NCBI RefSeq assembly: GCF_021730445.1
Contig: NZ_JADNRM010000018.1
Coordinates: 358-64,357, forward strand
Source of the DNA: Phocaeicola faecalis
Lineage (GTDB): Bacteria; Bacteroidota; Bacteroidia; Bacteroidales; Bacteroidaceae
DNA length: 64,000 nucleotides
Reading direction: 5' to 3'
Every line of letters begins with the position of its first letter. Within the stretch, counting starts at the first letter, position 1. This document shows positions 1 through 8,909 of this stretch, piece by piece. The notes beneath the pieces were generated by a model, which was not told where the DNA came from, made no database searches, and saw only the letters and a list, made by a program, of their open reading frames with translations. The translations under genes were made by a program, and so were the position numbers.

Positions 1-71
1 GCCTTCGGGCAGGCAAACCCTGCCCCTACAACTGACGATTGGATAGGCTGGTTTAGTTTTGACACACTCCC
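1..71. repeat. Palindromic intergenic repeat, family A (partial)
   Basis: This is the right part of a repeat that recurs at 2870-3010 and, inverted, at 29254-29405. It contains the GC-rich arm TTCGGGCAGGCAAACC..GCCCCTAC and ends with AGTTTTGACACACTCCC. A second degenerate terminus, AGTTTTGATACATCCCC, follows at about 86-103. The left end lies outside the window. It abuts the 3' end of the meaB-like gene. Confidence 0.8.
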
Positions 72-111
72 TTCGATAAAAGAAAAGTTTTGATACATCC
101 CCTTTACTGTA

Positions 112-1209
112 TCACTTCAACGTATCATAATAAGCGTCCAGCAACTTCTTTGCCGCAACAAAAGAAGTCAACTTTCCGTTCAACACTTCCTCTTCCTTCA
201 CAGCCAGCATAGAAGCTATTGTCTCATTATTATAAAAGCTGTCGCGCAGGTGCTCGTTGATAGACTCGTACATCCAGTATTTTGCCTGTTCGTTACGGCG
301 CTGTTCAAAATAGCCGTTCGCTTTCACAAAAGCAAAATATTCATCAACCATGTCCCATATCTCCTTGATGCCCAAGCCATAAAAGCCCGAATAAGTCAGA
401 ACTTTGGGCGACCATCCCGAATCGGGTGCCGGGAACAGGTGCAGCGCATTCCGAAAATGGCTCGCTGCCAGTTTCGCTTTCTCTATGTTATTGCCGTCGG
501 CCTTGTTGATGACAATGCCATCCGCCATCTCCATGATACCCCGTTTGATGCCTTGCAATTCATCACCCGTACCCGCCAACTGAATCAGTAAAAAGAAGTC
601 CACCATCGAGTGTACCGCTGTTTCACTCTGACCGACTCCCACCGTTTCGACGAATATCTTATCAAACCCTCCTGCTTCGCACAGGATAATCGTTTCACGA
701 GTCTTTCGTGCCACACCGCCCAATGAGCCTGCCGACGGACTGGGGCGAATAAAAGCATTGGGATGAACTGCCAATTTTTCCATGCGGGTTTTGTCGCCCA
801 AAATACTGCCTTTGGAACGTTCACTGCTGGGGTCAATAGCCAAGACAGCCAACTTTCCTCCTTGCTGAAGCACATGCAGCCCGAATACATCGATGGAAGT
901 ACTCTTGCCGGCGCCCGGCACTCCGCTGATTCCGATACGAATCGACTGACCGGAATAAGGCAGACATTTTTCTATCACCTCCTGAGCGATAGCCTGATGT
1001 TCGGGTTTCACACTCTCGACCAGAGTCACAGCCTGGCTCAAGACAGTCACGTCACCTTTCACAATACCTTCTACATACTCTCCCACAGAGAACTCACGAC
1101 GGCGCGGTTTCTTGCGGAATTTCAAATAAGGATTCACGATGGACGGTTGTTCAATGCCCGCATTAACAACCAACCCTTTGTATTCTTCACTATTCTCAGG
1201 ATGTTCCAT
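112..1209 (-). CDS. meaB: MeaB/ArgK-type GTPase, methylmalonyl-CoA mutase chaperone
   Basis: G3E-family P-loop GTPase of 365 aa, the usual length. In known homologues it protects and reloads adenosylcobalamin-dependent methylmalonyl-CoA mutase in the cytoplasm. Visible motifs: Walker A GVPGAGKS at about residues 96-103, AIDPSS near 124, the family signature ETVGVGQSE near 188-196, and a base-specificity motif NKAD near 235. The mutase genes are not in the window; they may lie beyond the left edge, but that is inference. The gene starts 2 bp after the end of the DUF1573 gene upstream on the same strand, so the two are probably co-transcribed. A family A repeat sits directly at its 3' end. Confidence 0.93.
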   Translation of the reverse strand: MEHPENSEEYKGLVVNAGIEQPSIVNPYLKFRKKPRRREFSVGEYVEGIVKGDVTVLSQAVTLVESVKPEHQAIAQEVIEKCLPYSGQSIRIGISGVPGAGKSTSIDVFGLHVLQQGGKLAVLAIDPSSERSKGSILGDKTRMEKLAVHPNAFIRPSPSAGSLGGVARKTRETIILCEAGGFDKIFVETVGVGQSETAVHSMVDFFLLIQLAGTGDELQGIKRGIMEMADGIVINKADGNNIEKAKLAASHFRNALHLFPAPDSGWSPKVLTYSGFYGLGIKEIWDMVDEYFAFVKANGYFEQRRNEQAKYWMYESINEHLRDSFYNNETIASMLAVKEEEVLNGKLTSFVAAKKLLDAYYDTLK

Positions 1210-1211
1210 AG

Positions 1212-2288
1212 CTATTTCTTTGAGGTTACTTTCACTTTGATAATTATTTTCGGGCTGTTCGGGTCATTCGTTATCACCAAGACACGAGGTGAGCCTTTCA
1301 CTTTCTTGAGGTTATGTCCATAAGCCGTAATCTTCATCTTAGTCGTCGCTCCCGGCTTCAAGGTACGTTTCTTCAACTGCACTCCCAAAGCAGAGTTGAA
1401 CACTTGCAAATCACGTATTTCCAAATTAGACTTACCCACATTCTTCACTATAATCGTCTGCGAGCGTTTCTCGTCAGCGGCCAATTCTCCCATGACCAGC
1501 TCTTTGGCAGAAAGATGAATAACGGGAGGATTCAGGCGTTCCTGCTGACTGATATGAGAGAAATCAGGCAACAGCACAGCCGAAACCGGAATTTCATTTT
1601 CCTCACCCACCTTGTCTCCGGGGAAACGAGACAGATAGACCGAAGCGGTAGTCAGTCCCAGTTTGGGAAGTTTTTCGGTATCAAGGGTCACCTTTATCTT
1701 TCCGGTGCGGTTACGTCCCAGCTTGTCGGGAGTGGCCACCGCACTCAAATAAGGAGGAAGATGCATCAACACAGGCGTATAGACCTTGTCCGAGGTATTG
1801 GCTATCAGCAATTCCATGGTCGGTTTATCTCCCCTGTTCGCATCGTCGAACTCTATTTCTTCCTTATTCAGACGGATTGCACCGATTTGATAAGGATGGG
1901 TAAAGGTATAATTCTTAGGGTCGGCAGTCACTTCTCCGCGAAAAGCCAAATAAATAGGCTTGTCTGATGCATTACAATAAATGCCGATACTCTTCTGGAA
2001 ACGGCCGAGCGCCTTGGCGTCAAACGTAGAACTGACTTCGCCCGTTTTACCCGGCAGGATAGGAGATTTAGTCCAGTCGGTAACGGTACATCCGCAAGAT
2101 GTGGTGACATTGGATATCACTAACGGCTTATCGCCTTTATTTGTTATTTTAAAAGTTGCCGTCGCCGGATTCTTCCATAAAATAGTTCCAAATTCATGCG
2201 TTGTTTTATCAAAAGAGGCTTTTGGCTGCGCAAAGGCTGAGAGCCCCGCCCCCAGCAACATACTTATTATCAGCATTATGTATTTCAT
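1212..2288 (-). CDS. DUF1573 domain-containing secreted protein
   Basis: A 358-aa protein with an N-terminal signal peptide (hydrophobic core about residues 4-20, ending SAFAQP). It is followed by an immunoglobulin-like DUF1573 domain: KTTHEFGTI near residues 28-36, TNKGDKPLVISNV near 50-62 and TTSCGCTVTDW near 63-73. A second related repeat near the C terminus has IIVKNVGKSNLEI. DUF1573 proteins are common in Bacteroidota and are exported; their biochemical role is not established. It is first in a probable two-gene unit with meaB. A -7 box TACCTTTG lies on the minus strand at 2317-2324, divergent from the promoter of the lipoprotein gene to the right. Confidence 0.85.
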   Translation of the reverse strand: MKYIMLIISMLLGAGLSAFAQPKASFDKTTHEFGTILWKNPATATFKITNKGDKPLVISNVTTSCGCTVTDWTKSPILPGKTGEVSSTFDAKALGRFQKSIGIYCNASDKPIYLAFRGEVTADPKNYTFTHPYQIGAIRLNKEEIEFDDANRGDKPTMELLIANTSDKVYTPVLMHLPPYLSAVATPDKLGRNRTGKIKVTLDTEKLPKLGLTTASVYLSRFPGDKVGEENEIPVSAVLLPDFSHISQQERLNPPVIHLSAKELVMGELAADEKRSQTIIVKNVGKSNLEIRDLQVFNSALGVQLKKRTLKPGATTKMKITAYGHNLKKVKGSPRVLVITNDPNSPKIIIKVKVTSKK

Positions 2289-2316
2289 ACCAATCTAAAT
2301 TCTTCGTTTAAAGTAA

Positions 2317-2346
2317 CAAAGGTAAGGAAAAAAAGTATTATCTTTG
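2317..2346. promoter_or_regulatory. Divergent Bacteroides-type -7 boxes
   Basis: TACCTTTG reads on the minus strand at 2317-2324 toward the DUF1573 gene. TATCTTTG reads on the plus strand at 2339-2346 toward the small lipoprotein gene. Both fit TAnnTTTG. No clear -33 TTG was found at the usual spacing, so this is inferred from the -7 boxes alone. Confidence 0.55.
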
Positions 2347-2395
2347 CATTACAAGGTGTTAAAACAAAAAGATTAGAATCACAAACTGGAATATT

Positions 2396-2845
2396 ATGAA
2401 AACATTGAAGAATTATCTATTTATACTGACTGCACTAGTTGTCACGCTCGGTTTTTCTTCCTGTGAGAGCGACGAAGATATCGGCTTTGATTTGTCGGGA
2501 TTGTATGGAGTAACATGGTTCGGCGATATGGGCGCCAGCGACTTTGACGGTTATGCTCTTGACAGCTATATCACATTCACATCCGGCTCTCGCCCCGACC
2601 ACGGTGTGGGAACGGAAGATGTCTATTATGCCACTCCTCCCTTCGAATATTATGACACTTATAAATTCGACTGGTTTATTGAAAACGGACGGTTATACAT
2701 AGACTACAACACCGGACAGTCTATCGTTATCGATTATCCGCATATCAATGGCGGATACTTCTACGGAACAATAGGAAACTTTGATTTCCGATTGGAATAT
2801 GATGGAGGCCGCAGCGCCAAAAGACAAGCGGATATCTCCAAATGA
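2396..2845 (+). CDS. Small lipoprotein of unknown function
   Basis: A 149-aa protein with a clear lipoprotein signal: a positively charged start MKTLKNY, a hydrophobic stretch, and lipobox GFSSC with Cys at about residue 23, followed by acidic residues ESDEDI. The mature part is rich in Tyr, Asp and Gly and looks beta-stranded, in the manner of small lipocalin-like Bacteroides lipoproteins, but no family is recognised with certainty. It has its own -7 box TATCTTTG 50 bp upstream. It stands alone, convergent with the large macroglobulin-like gene, with a family A repeat between the two stops. Confidence 0.7.
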   Translation: MKTLKNYLFILTALVVTLGFSSCESDEDIGFDLSGLYGVTWFGDMGASDFDGYALDSYITFTSGSRPDHGVGTEDVYYATPPFEYYDTYKFDWFIENGRLYIDYNTGQSIVIDYPHINGGYFYGTIGNFDFRLEYDGGRSAKRQADISK

Positions 2846-2869
2846 AAATAACCTGTTATTAAGTTGTAA

Positions 2870-3010
2870 GGGGGTGTGTCAAAACTGTCGTTTAGTTCGT
2901 AGGGGCGAGGTTCGCTCGCCCGAAAACAGTTGGCTTTGTGTCTTCGGGCAGGCAAACCCCGCCCCTACAGATGACGATGGGATAGGCCATTTTAGTTTTG
3001 GCACACTCCC
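2870..3010. repeat. Palindromic intergenic repeat, family A (complete)
   Basis: A 141-bp element bounded by imperfect inverted termini GGGGGTGTGTCAAAACT and AGTTTTGGCACACTCCC. Inside are two GC-rich arms, GTAGGGGCGAGGTTCGCTCG and TTCGGGCAGGCAAACCCCG, the latter running on into CCCCTAC; they are roughly complementary. It sits between convergent genes. The same element occurs partially at 1-71 and inverted at 29254-29405. No ORF is inside. It behaves like a REP/MITE-type dispersed repeat and may also act as a bidirectional terminator. Confidence 0.85.
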
Positions 3011-3020
3011 TTTACAATTC

Positions 3021-6000
3021 TTATTTCACCACTACTTTATATCCTCCTGTATGCCCGCCGAACTCGAGTGCATAAGCCGACTGAATCGTCGCTATCCCAG
3101 ACTGATATTCGCCTGAGCGGGTCACATACACCTGATACTCTATCACATACATTCCTTTACGCATTTGATTGATGAAGAAAGAGGTGGAAGCATCTTTCGT
3201 CGCTTGATAATACCCCAGGTTTGTGCCCAGACGATAACCGGACAATGTTGCCAACGGTTCCATACAGGCGGCACGCTCATCTTTAATCTGTACGAAATCC
3301 ATATCCCGGTCTGCCTTTACTGTCAAACGAACGGTAATCTTATCACCTACATCCAACAAAGCACCTTCTTTTATGAGTGTCTCTCCTTTATAAAGGTTGC
3401 GGCTGATGGACAAGCCGTTACTTTGCTCACCCACCCGATTCATATTCTCCAGATATTGAGCATACACAGCTCCCCAGCCCATGCCGCTGCCTTCACAATC
3501 CACCGTCACCTTCTTCAGATTCATCACATTGCCTTCCACCACCTTCTTGAGATAACCCACCGGCTCTTCCGCCGATGTCTGAATCACCTCTTTTCCCAAG
3601 GTAATCTTCACGGCATCAGAGTTTGCCAATAAGTCCGTACCCGAATTCAGCAAGGCATATACAGCATTCACTGTAGCAATGGGGGTATCCCAAGTCTGCG
3701 TTTGCTTCTCTTTCAAAAGCCAGCGTTTCATCTGATTCAACACCTGCACATCTTTGGTAATATATTGCACTGCCTCCATTGCAGCGACTTCGGTCGGAAT
3801 CTTGTAACTGAACCAAGAATAATGCGCCTTGGGAGTATCAAAATAACGTCCCATCTTTTCTGTCACCACCGAATACTCCATAAGTGACTGCATAAACTCT
3901 TTCGCCTTTGCCGTCTCTCCGGCCTGTTGTAAAACAATGGCAGAGAGCGCCTTGCCATAAATGGTCAGGTCAGCCGCTTGTGCACTCAACTTACTGATGA
4001 AGTAACGGTTCACACCGGCTTTTGCCCCGGCTTTACCGTTCAATGCACAGATATACAGATATTGAAGCGTCTGTTCTGAGGGACTAACCTTCGTCACGCC
4101 TTTCTTTTCGGCTTCTTTCATTGCCTTATATTCGTTCTCGGCCTGCACAGCAAGATAGTTTAATGCTTTCTGATACATGGCAGAGAGGTCTTGGTTCAGT
4201 TTTCCACCGGTCATTACCTGCAGGCGAGCCAACATTTCCGCTATCTGAGTAGTCATATAGCGGTTGCCCGGCATACCCTTGTACCAGCTCCACGCACCAT
4301 CAACATTCTGCAACTCGTTCAAACGCGCCATGCAGACAGACAATTTATTACTCATCGTATTCAAATCAAACAAGGTGGCAATGCGTTGGCGTTGTTCTTC
4401 TTCATTCATAGCTTCGGTCAGCCACGGCGTCTCTGCCAGCAATATGTTCTTCAGCTCCTGATTCTTTTGCAACCGGCTCATGAAGGTTTCCTTTGTGCCT
4501 CCCTGTGCCAGCCAACTGTCAAATATCTGCTTGATACGCGGATTTGAACTCACAATGAACTCGGCCAACGCATTCGCATAATAAGCTGAAGCCCACGACA
4601 AGGCATCCTCTCCCTGCGGAACCGCAACCACCGGCAATGCCATGACAGCATACCATACGGGATTGCTCGTAAATTCCACTGTCATCTTCTGGTCGGATGC
4701 CGTACGACTGTGGTTATTAAACAGATGTTCCAATGAGAAAGTATAACTTCCTTTGCCGTTAACATCCAACGACACACTTTCCGTCACCCATTGTTTATCC
4801 GTCAACACCGGGATATATCGCTGCTCGCCATCACTGAACGTATCTCCGTCGGCCACCATGCGGCATGCCAATATGGTATATTTATCAGTGACGTCAAAAG
4901 TAAAGTTCACATTGCCTGTTTCTCCCGCTTTCACTCCGAACTTCTGTTTTTGAGTATAGAGAACCTTCTCTGTTTCAGGATTAAAAAGTTCCATTCTAAC
5001 TGTACCGTTCACAGCTTTATCCGACAGATTAATCAGTGAAGCTGCTATGTTTGCCTTATCGCCCACACGGACAAAACGCGGCATATTGGGTTGAAGCATG
5101 AACTCTTTGGCGGCAGTAGCAGTCGCCTCTATCCGGCCGTAGTCCACCTCCTTGGTATGCGCCAGCCCCATAAACTTCCATTTTGTCAAGCTTTCGGGCA
5201 ATACAAACGAGATGCTGACCTCACCCTGCCCATTGGTACGCAGCTGCGGGTAGAAGAACGCTGTTTCGGCAAAGTTCTGACGCACCTGCACGTTTCCTGT
5301 TTCTTCCAAAGCACCCGCATCCATCATCTTCGCGTTCTCGAAAGGAACCACTTCTTCCTCAAATACCACATTTTCAAGCACCACATCTTGGGCAACCGCA
5401 GCTTCCGATTGGGTAGTAATCAACTTCGCTCGCCGTGCATAATTAACAGCACCAGACAAGCCCTTCATGGCATAAGGCACAACATTTCTGATGCCCGGAA
5501 CCAGCAATTCACTATAAGAGAATGAAGAGGTATTCAAACTCTTGAAGGGGAAATTGACATAGATATATTCAGTCCGTGCATACCATCTGTTCCATTGGGA
5601 ATGTGGCATGCGACGGTTGAAGTTCAAACGGAAGAAAAAGTCATGCTTATAGAACTGATTCAAAGAGGCATCGTACATCGTAGCCAACAATTCGGCATCA
5701 GCCGGACGGCCATCGGGATAAAGCACGCTCAGTTTCCATTCTTCCTGCTGACCGGGACGGAGCTTATCGCGGAACGTATTCCACTTCAACTGCAATTCCT
5801 TGTCCGGTTCAGGTTTGGTAATCTGTGCATAGTGCGTATAAAGTTGTCCGTCTTTCACAAAAGCGACACTTACCATTACCCCATTTCCATACTCCTGCTT
5901 GTAAGTAAGAGGGAAGCTGACAATGGAATCGGAGAACTGCACGCGTCTGCTTTCCACCCGCTTATTGCCGGAAAAGACATCATAAAGAAGATAGATGCTC

Positions 6001-8678
6001 TTTTCACTGCTGCCAACATAGATAGTAGCCGGAGAATCTCCTTCAAATTCCTCTCCGTCCTGATAGAACCAATCAGCGGTGGGTATCGGCGGCCGTTTGT
6101 CGTCGAGCGAGAACAACAGAAAGTCTTGGGATGCCGTACATTCTCTGCCCTGCGCATCCTTAGCCGAAATCCTCAGGACATAAGAGCCGGAAGGAAGTCG
6201 GTACAATGCTTCGGGCAGAAACTTTTTATTGGATGCGGTCGTAGCCTGCAACATCTTCTCACCGGTTTTATTATTCCTGTCATTGGATTTAAACACCTGA
6301 TAAACAATCTCCGTGTCTACCGGTTTTCCCGATAAGTTAGTGGCAGAAAAGGTCAATTCCCGGGCTTTCTCTTTCACTGTCTGTGCAGACAAGCCCTTGA
6401 TAGCCAGCACAACAGAAGTCTTACCCAATGGCAACGACAGATTGGCCTGTTGCGTTTCGCCCGCACCGTCGGTCACATCCGCCTGTACCTGATAAGTATA
6501 ATACCATGCCGCACCGTCTCTCACATCAGAGTCCACCTCAAAATGTACCGGAACTGTAAATTTACCTTCGGCATCTGTTGTCGTTTCTCCGTTCCAAACG
6601 GCAGACCGGGGCCCCATAGACCGCCAGACCCAGGAGAAAGAACGGCTGATACTATAATTCACTTTCGCGTTCTGCACCGGAGCACCCGCAAATGTTCTTG
6701 CCACACCGGTAAGGAGCACAGAATCGCCTATTTGATATTCGGCCTTGACCGGTTCAAAAGTCACATCAAACATAGGGCGTTTATACTCTTCCACCCTGAA
6801 ACCGCCGGAAGCAGAACCGGCCTGCAACCTGAAGTAACCGGTCAGACAGGGAGAAGGCAGTGTGAACTGACCACTGAAAGACCCGAACGAGTTGGTTGTC
6901 ACCTTCACCTCGCCCACCTTATTATTATTGACATCATACAGCGTCACCGTATATTTTTTATCGGCCAATACCTGAGTGTCATCCTGCTGCTGTTTATATG
7001 CAATGCCCGAAACATAAACCGTTTGTCCCGGACGATAGATGGAACGGTCTGTGAACAGATTCAATATTTCCTGTTCATATTCCTCCGAAGGAGCATAATA
7101 AATCTGCTTCCACAAATCAGTAATCGGCATAGCCGTATCGCCCATCGTACGGGCATTATACATAATAGTCCTCTTCTTGTCGGGGAAGCCGAGCTTCAGT
7201 GTACCTTCTTTATCAGCCGGATAGGTTTGCGATGGCATGAAACGTCCGTCCGTACCGGTATAAACCACCACTTCGGCATCAGGCACAGGATGTCCGCTTT
7301 CGGCATCCACCACTACCAATTCCAAATCATCGTCAGGCAAGGGACGATAAATCACTCTCAAGGCAGTGACATACATCAATGTTCCGTCTGATTCGCCGAC
7401 TTTTCCTTTTGGCACAGCCTTCAAGTAATATATACCCGGCTGCGGAGCCTGAATCCGTAACGTAGTATCAACCGGCAAATAATCGGCAGTCCCTTTCAAC
7501 GGAAAGTACTCCTCCTTTTGCAACTTACCATACTTCGCAACGAAATTTTTCATATTACTAGCCCACATCACAGAAGTGACAGGCAAGTCAATCTTATACA
7601 GCTGCAAGGTAAAGCCGTTCAAATTCTTATAGTTTACTTTCAACTCTTGCATTTTGCCCGGATAAGCCGAAGACACCTCCAGCGACAGGAAAGGATTCAA
7701 AATTTCCTTTTCTATATTTTTCAGTTGGTTGACACCTACATAACGGGGGTATTTGGAAATTCCCTCACGTACCACTTTCAGGCGCTCCACCTGATTGTTT
7801 TGCTTTTGCAAGTAGTCCGACAGCGCCAGATAAACTTCAGCTCCGACCTCCTCACCGGGATATCCGGCTATCCAAGAATGTAATTCCCTTTGGCAATCCT
7901 CATTAGAGAAATTCTGATTGAATGTATCAAACAGATAATCCAGTGTTCCGATTCCGGTCAATATCCATGCCGAACGATACTTGGGTGTATCATACAGTGT
8001 CAAGAGCGAACGGTAATTCTGCAGAATCGCCGCCACAAAATCACAATCGGACACCGGCACTACCGTATATGCCATAAAGCTCTTTATATCCTTCACCTGT
8101 GTCGGCAATGTGTTGGTCTGATTTCCGACAGAAGCAGCTTTCCATTTGTTTTGCTTCATCAGCAAGAGGGCACGACGCGCCAGCAAATCATACAGATTAT
8201 CATGGAAATAGCGCCTGCTCATTTCTCCGACTTTTGCCATCGGCTTCAGCTTTTCCACCGAACAACCCGCCAACAAGTCTCGGTCTTTCAGTGAAGACTG
8301 CAGGAAATTAAAACCCTGCTTTATATCTTTCGAGATAGTCAACTCGCCTAAGATGGAATAAAGCACAGCCCTGTCCTCTACCTTTTCTGTTTGTTTTGCC
8401 CAATTTTCCAGCTCTCTGATATCCGCCTCCAAACTGTCGGGAGTGACCAGAGCGCGATATTGCATGGCGGTCAGATAAGCCTTCATCATTTGCGGTACAT
8501 CACGCTCAGCCTTCGCCTTATCATAAATTTTCATCGATGCGGACACCACAGACTTAGGAAGGTCTTTCTTTTGAAGTTGTTCTACCTCTTTCCACATTTT
8601 ATCATAAGTTTGTGCATGCAATGGAGCAAATAAACTCATTGCCAAGAGCACTATCAGAAAATAATAACGAGTATTCAT
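3021..8678 (-). CDS. Large alpha-2-macroglobulin-family protein (MG2 domain), no thioester motif
   Basis: A protein of about 1885 aa when started at ATG 8678 (MNTRYYFLIVLL..APLHAQ, a good signal peptide); an upstream in-frame ATG at 8708 would spoil the signal. The first ~400 residues look helical. Around residues 540-600 comes the macroglobulin MG2-type signature FTDRSIYRPGQTVYVSG, followed by Ig-like domains, a bait-like linker near 1100-1160, the A2M-family segment with FYPQLRTNGQGEVSISF near 1175, and a C-terminal alpha/alpha barrel (about 1400-1700). Where other bacterial A2Ms carry the CxEQ thioester, this has VPQGEDALSW, so covalent trapping is not expected. Bacterial A2Ms are periplasmic or secreted and are thought to bind proteases. 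It is monocistronic. Confidence 0.85.
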   Translation of the reverse strand: MNTRYYFLIVLLAMSLFAPLHAQTYDKMWKEVEQLQKKDLPKSVVSASMKIYDKAKAERDVPQMMKAYLTAMQYRALVTPDSLEADIRELENWAKQTEKVEDRAVLYSILGELTISKDIKQGFNFLQSSLKDRDLLAGCSVEKLKPMAKVGEMSRRYFHDNLYDLLARRALLLMKQNKWKAASVGNQTNTLPTQVKDIKSFMAYTVVPVSDCDFVAAILQNYRSLLTLYDTPKYRSAWILTGIGTLDYLFDTFNQNFSNEDCQRELHSWIAGYPGEEVGAEVYLALSDYLQKQNNQVERLKVVREGISKYPRYVGVNQLKNIEKEILNPFLSLEVSSAYPGKMQELKVNYKNLNGFTLQLYKIDLPVTSVMWASNMKNFVAKYGKLQKEEYFPLKGTADYLPVDTTLRIQAPQPGIYYLKAVPKGKVGESDGTLMYVTALRVIYRPLPDDDLELVVVDAESGHPVPDAEVVVYTGTDGRFMPSQTYPADKEGTLKLGFPDKKRTIMYNARTMGDTAMPITDLWKQIYYAPSEEYEQEILNLFTDRSIYRPGQTVYVSGIAYKQQQDDTQVLADKKYTVTLYDVNNNKVGEVKVTTNSFGSFSGQFTLPSPCLTGYFRLQAGSASGGFRVEEYKRPMFDVTFEPVKAEYQIGDSVLLTGVARTFAGAPVQNAKVNYSISRSFSWVWRSMGPRSAVWNGETTTDAEGKFTVPVHFEVDSDVRDGAAWYYTYQVQADVTDGAGETQQANLSLPLGKTSVVLAIKGLSAQTVKEKARELTFSATNLSGKPVDTEIVYQVFKSNDRNNKTGEKMLQATTASNKKFLPEALYRLPSGSYVLRISAKDAQGRECTASQDFLLFSLDDKRPPIPTADWFYQDGEEFEGDSPATIYVGSSEKSIYLLYDVFSGNKRVESRRVQFSDSIVSFPLTYKQEYGNGVMVSVAFVKDGQLYTHYAQITKPEPDKELQLKWNTFRDKLRPGQQEEWKLSVLYPDGRPADAELLATMYDASLNQFYKHDFFFRLNFNRRMPHSQWNRWYARTEYIYVNFPFKSLNTSSFSYSELLVPGIRNVVPYAMKGLSGAVNYARRAKLITTQSEAAVAQDVVLENVVFEEEVVPFENAKMMDAGALEETGNVQVRQNFAETAFFYPQLRTNGQGEVSISFVLPESLTKWKFMGLAHTKEVDYGRIEATATAAKEFMLQPNMPRFVRVGDKANIAASLINLSDKAVNGTVRMELFNPETEKVLYTQKQKFGVKAGETGNVNFTFDVTDKYTILACRMVADGDTFSDGEQRYIPVLTDKQWVTESVSLDVNGKGSYTFSLEHLFNNHSRTASDQKMTVEFTSNPVWYAVMALPVVAVPQGEDALSWASAYYANALAEFIVSSNPRIKQIFDSWLAQGGTKETFMSRLQKNQELKNILLAETPWLTEAMNEEEQRQRIATLFDLNTMSNKLSVCMARLNELQNVDGAWSWYKGMPGNRYMTTQIAEMLARLQVMTGGKLNQDLSAMYQKALNYLAVQAENEYKAMKEAEKKGVTKVSPSEQTLQYLYICALNGKAGAKAGVNRYFISKLSAQAADLTIYGKALSAIVLQQAGETAKAKEFMQSLMEYSVVTEKMGRYFDTPKAHYSWFSYKIPTEVAAMEAVQYITKDVQVLNQMKRWLLKEKQTQTWDTPIATVNAVYALLNSGTDLLANSDAVKITLGKEVIQTSAEEPVGYLKKVVEGNVMNLKKVTVDCEGSGMGWGAVYAQYLENMNRVGEQSNGLSISRNLYKGETLIKEGALLDVGDKITVRLTVKADRDMDFVQIKDERAACMEPLATLSGYRLGTNLGYYQATKDASTSFFINQMRKGMYVIEYQVYVTRSGEYQSGIATIQSAYALEFGGHTGGYKVVVK

Positions 8679-8851
8679 AAGCTTCGTCTTTAATTGTTCC
8701 TTTAACAAAGAAACGCATTATGTAGTTCAGCACTGCATAATTAATAGTTAAATTAACAAAACAAGGGAGAACGGATTTTCTGCAATATTCAGCAGCCATC
8801 CTTTCGGAATCAACCAACTATGAAGGTATAAGCATGGACTTAATATCAAAC

Positions 8852-8878
8852 GAGGCTGAATTCTAAGAATCCAGCCTC
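8852..8878 (-). terminator. Terminator hairpin after pepD
   Basis: A near-perfect inverted repeat, GAGGCTGAATTC-TAAG-AATCCAGCCTC on the plus strand, lies about 30 bp past the dipeptidase stop. On the minus strand it is followed by a moderately T-rich tract. It probably ends the flippase-pepD transcript. Confidence 0.65.
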
Positions 8879-8909
8879 ATCTGCAACTATCTAAATGAAT
8901 TGATATTCT

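Noticed and set aside
5091-7391. Several frames of 120-310 codons antisense to the macroglobulin-like gene
   Set aside because: They mirror codon structure of the large gene, lack starts with ribosome-binding sites and show no family motifs.
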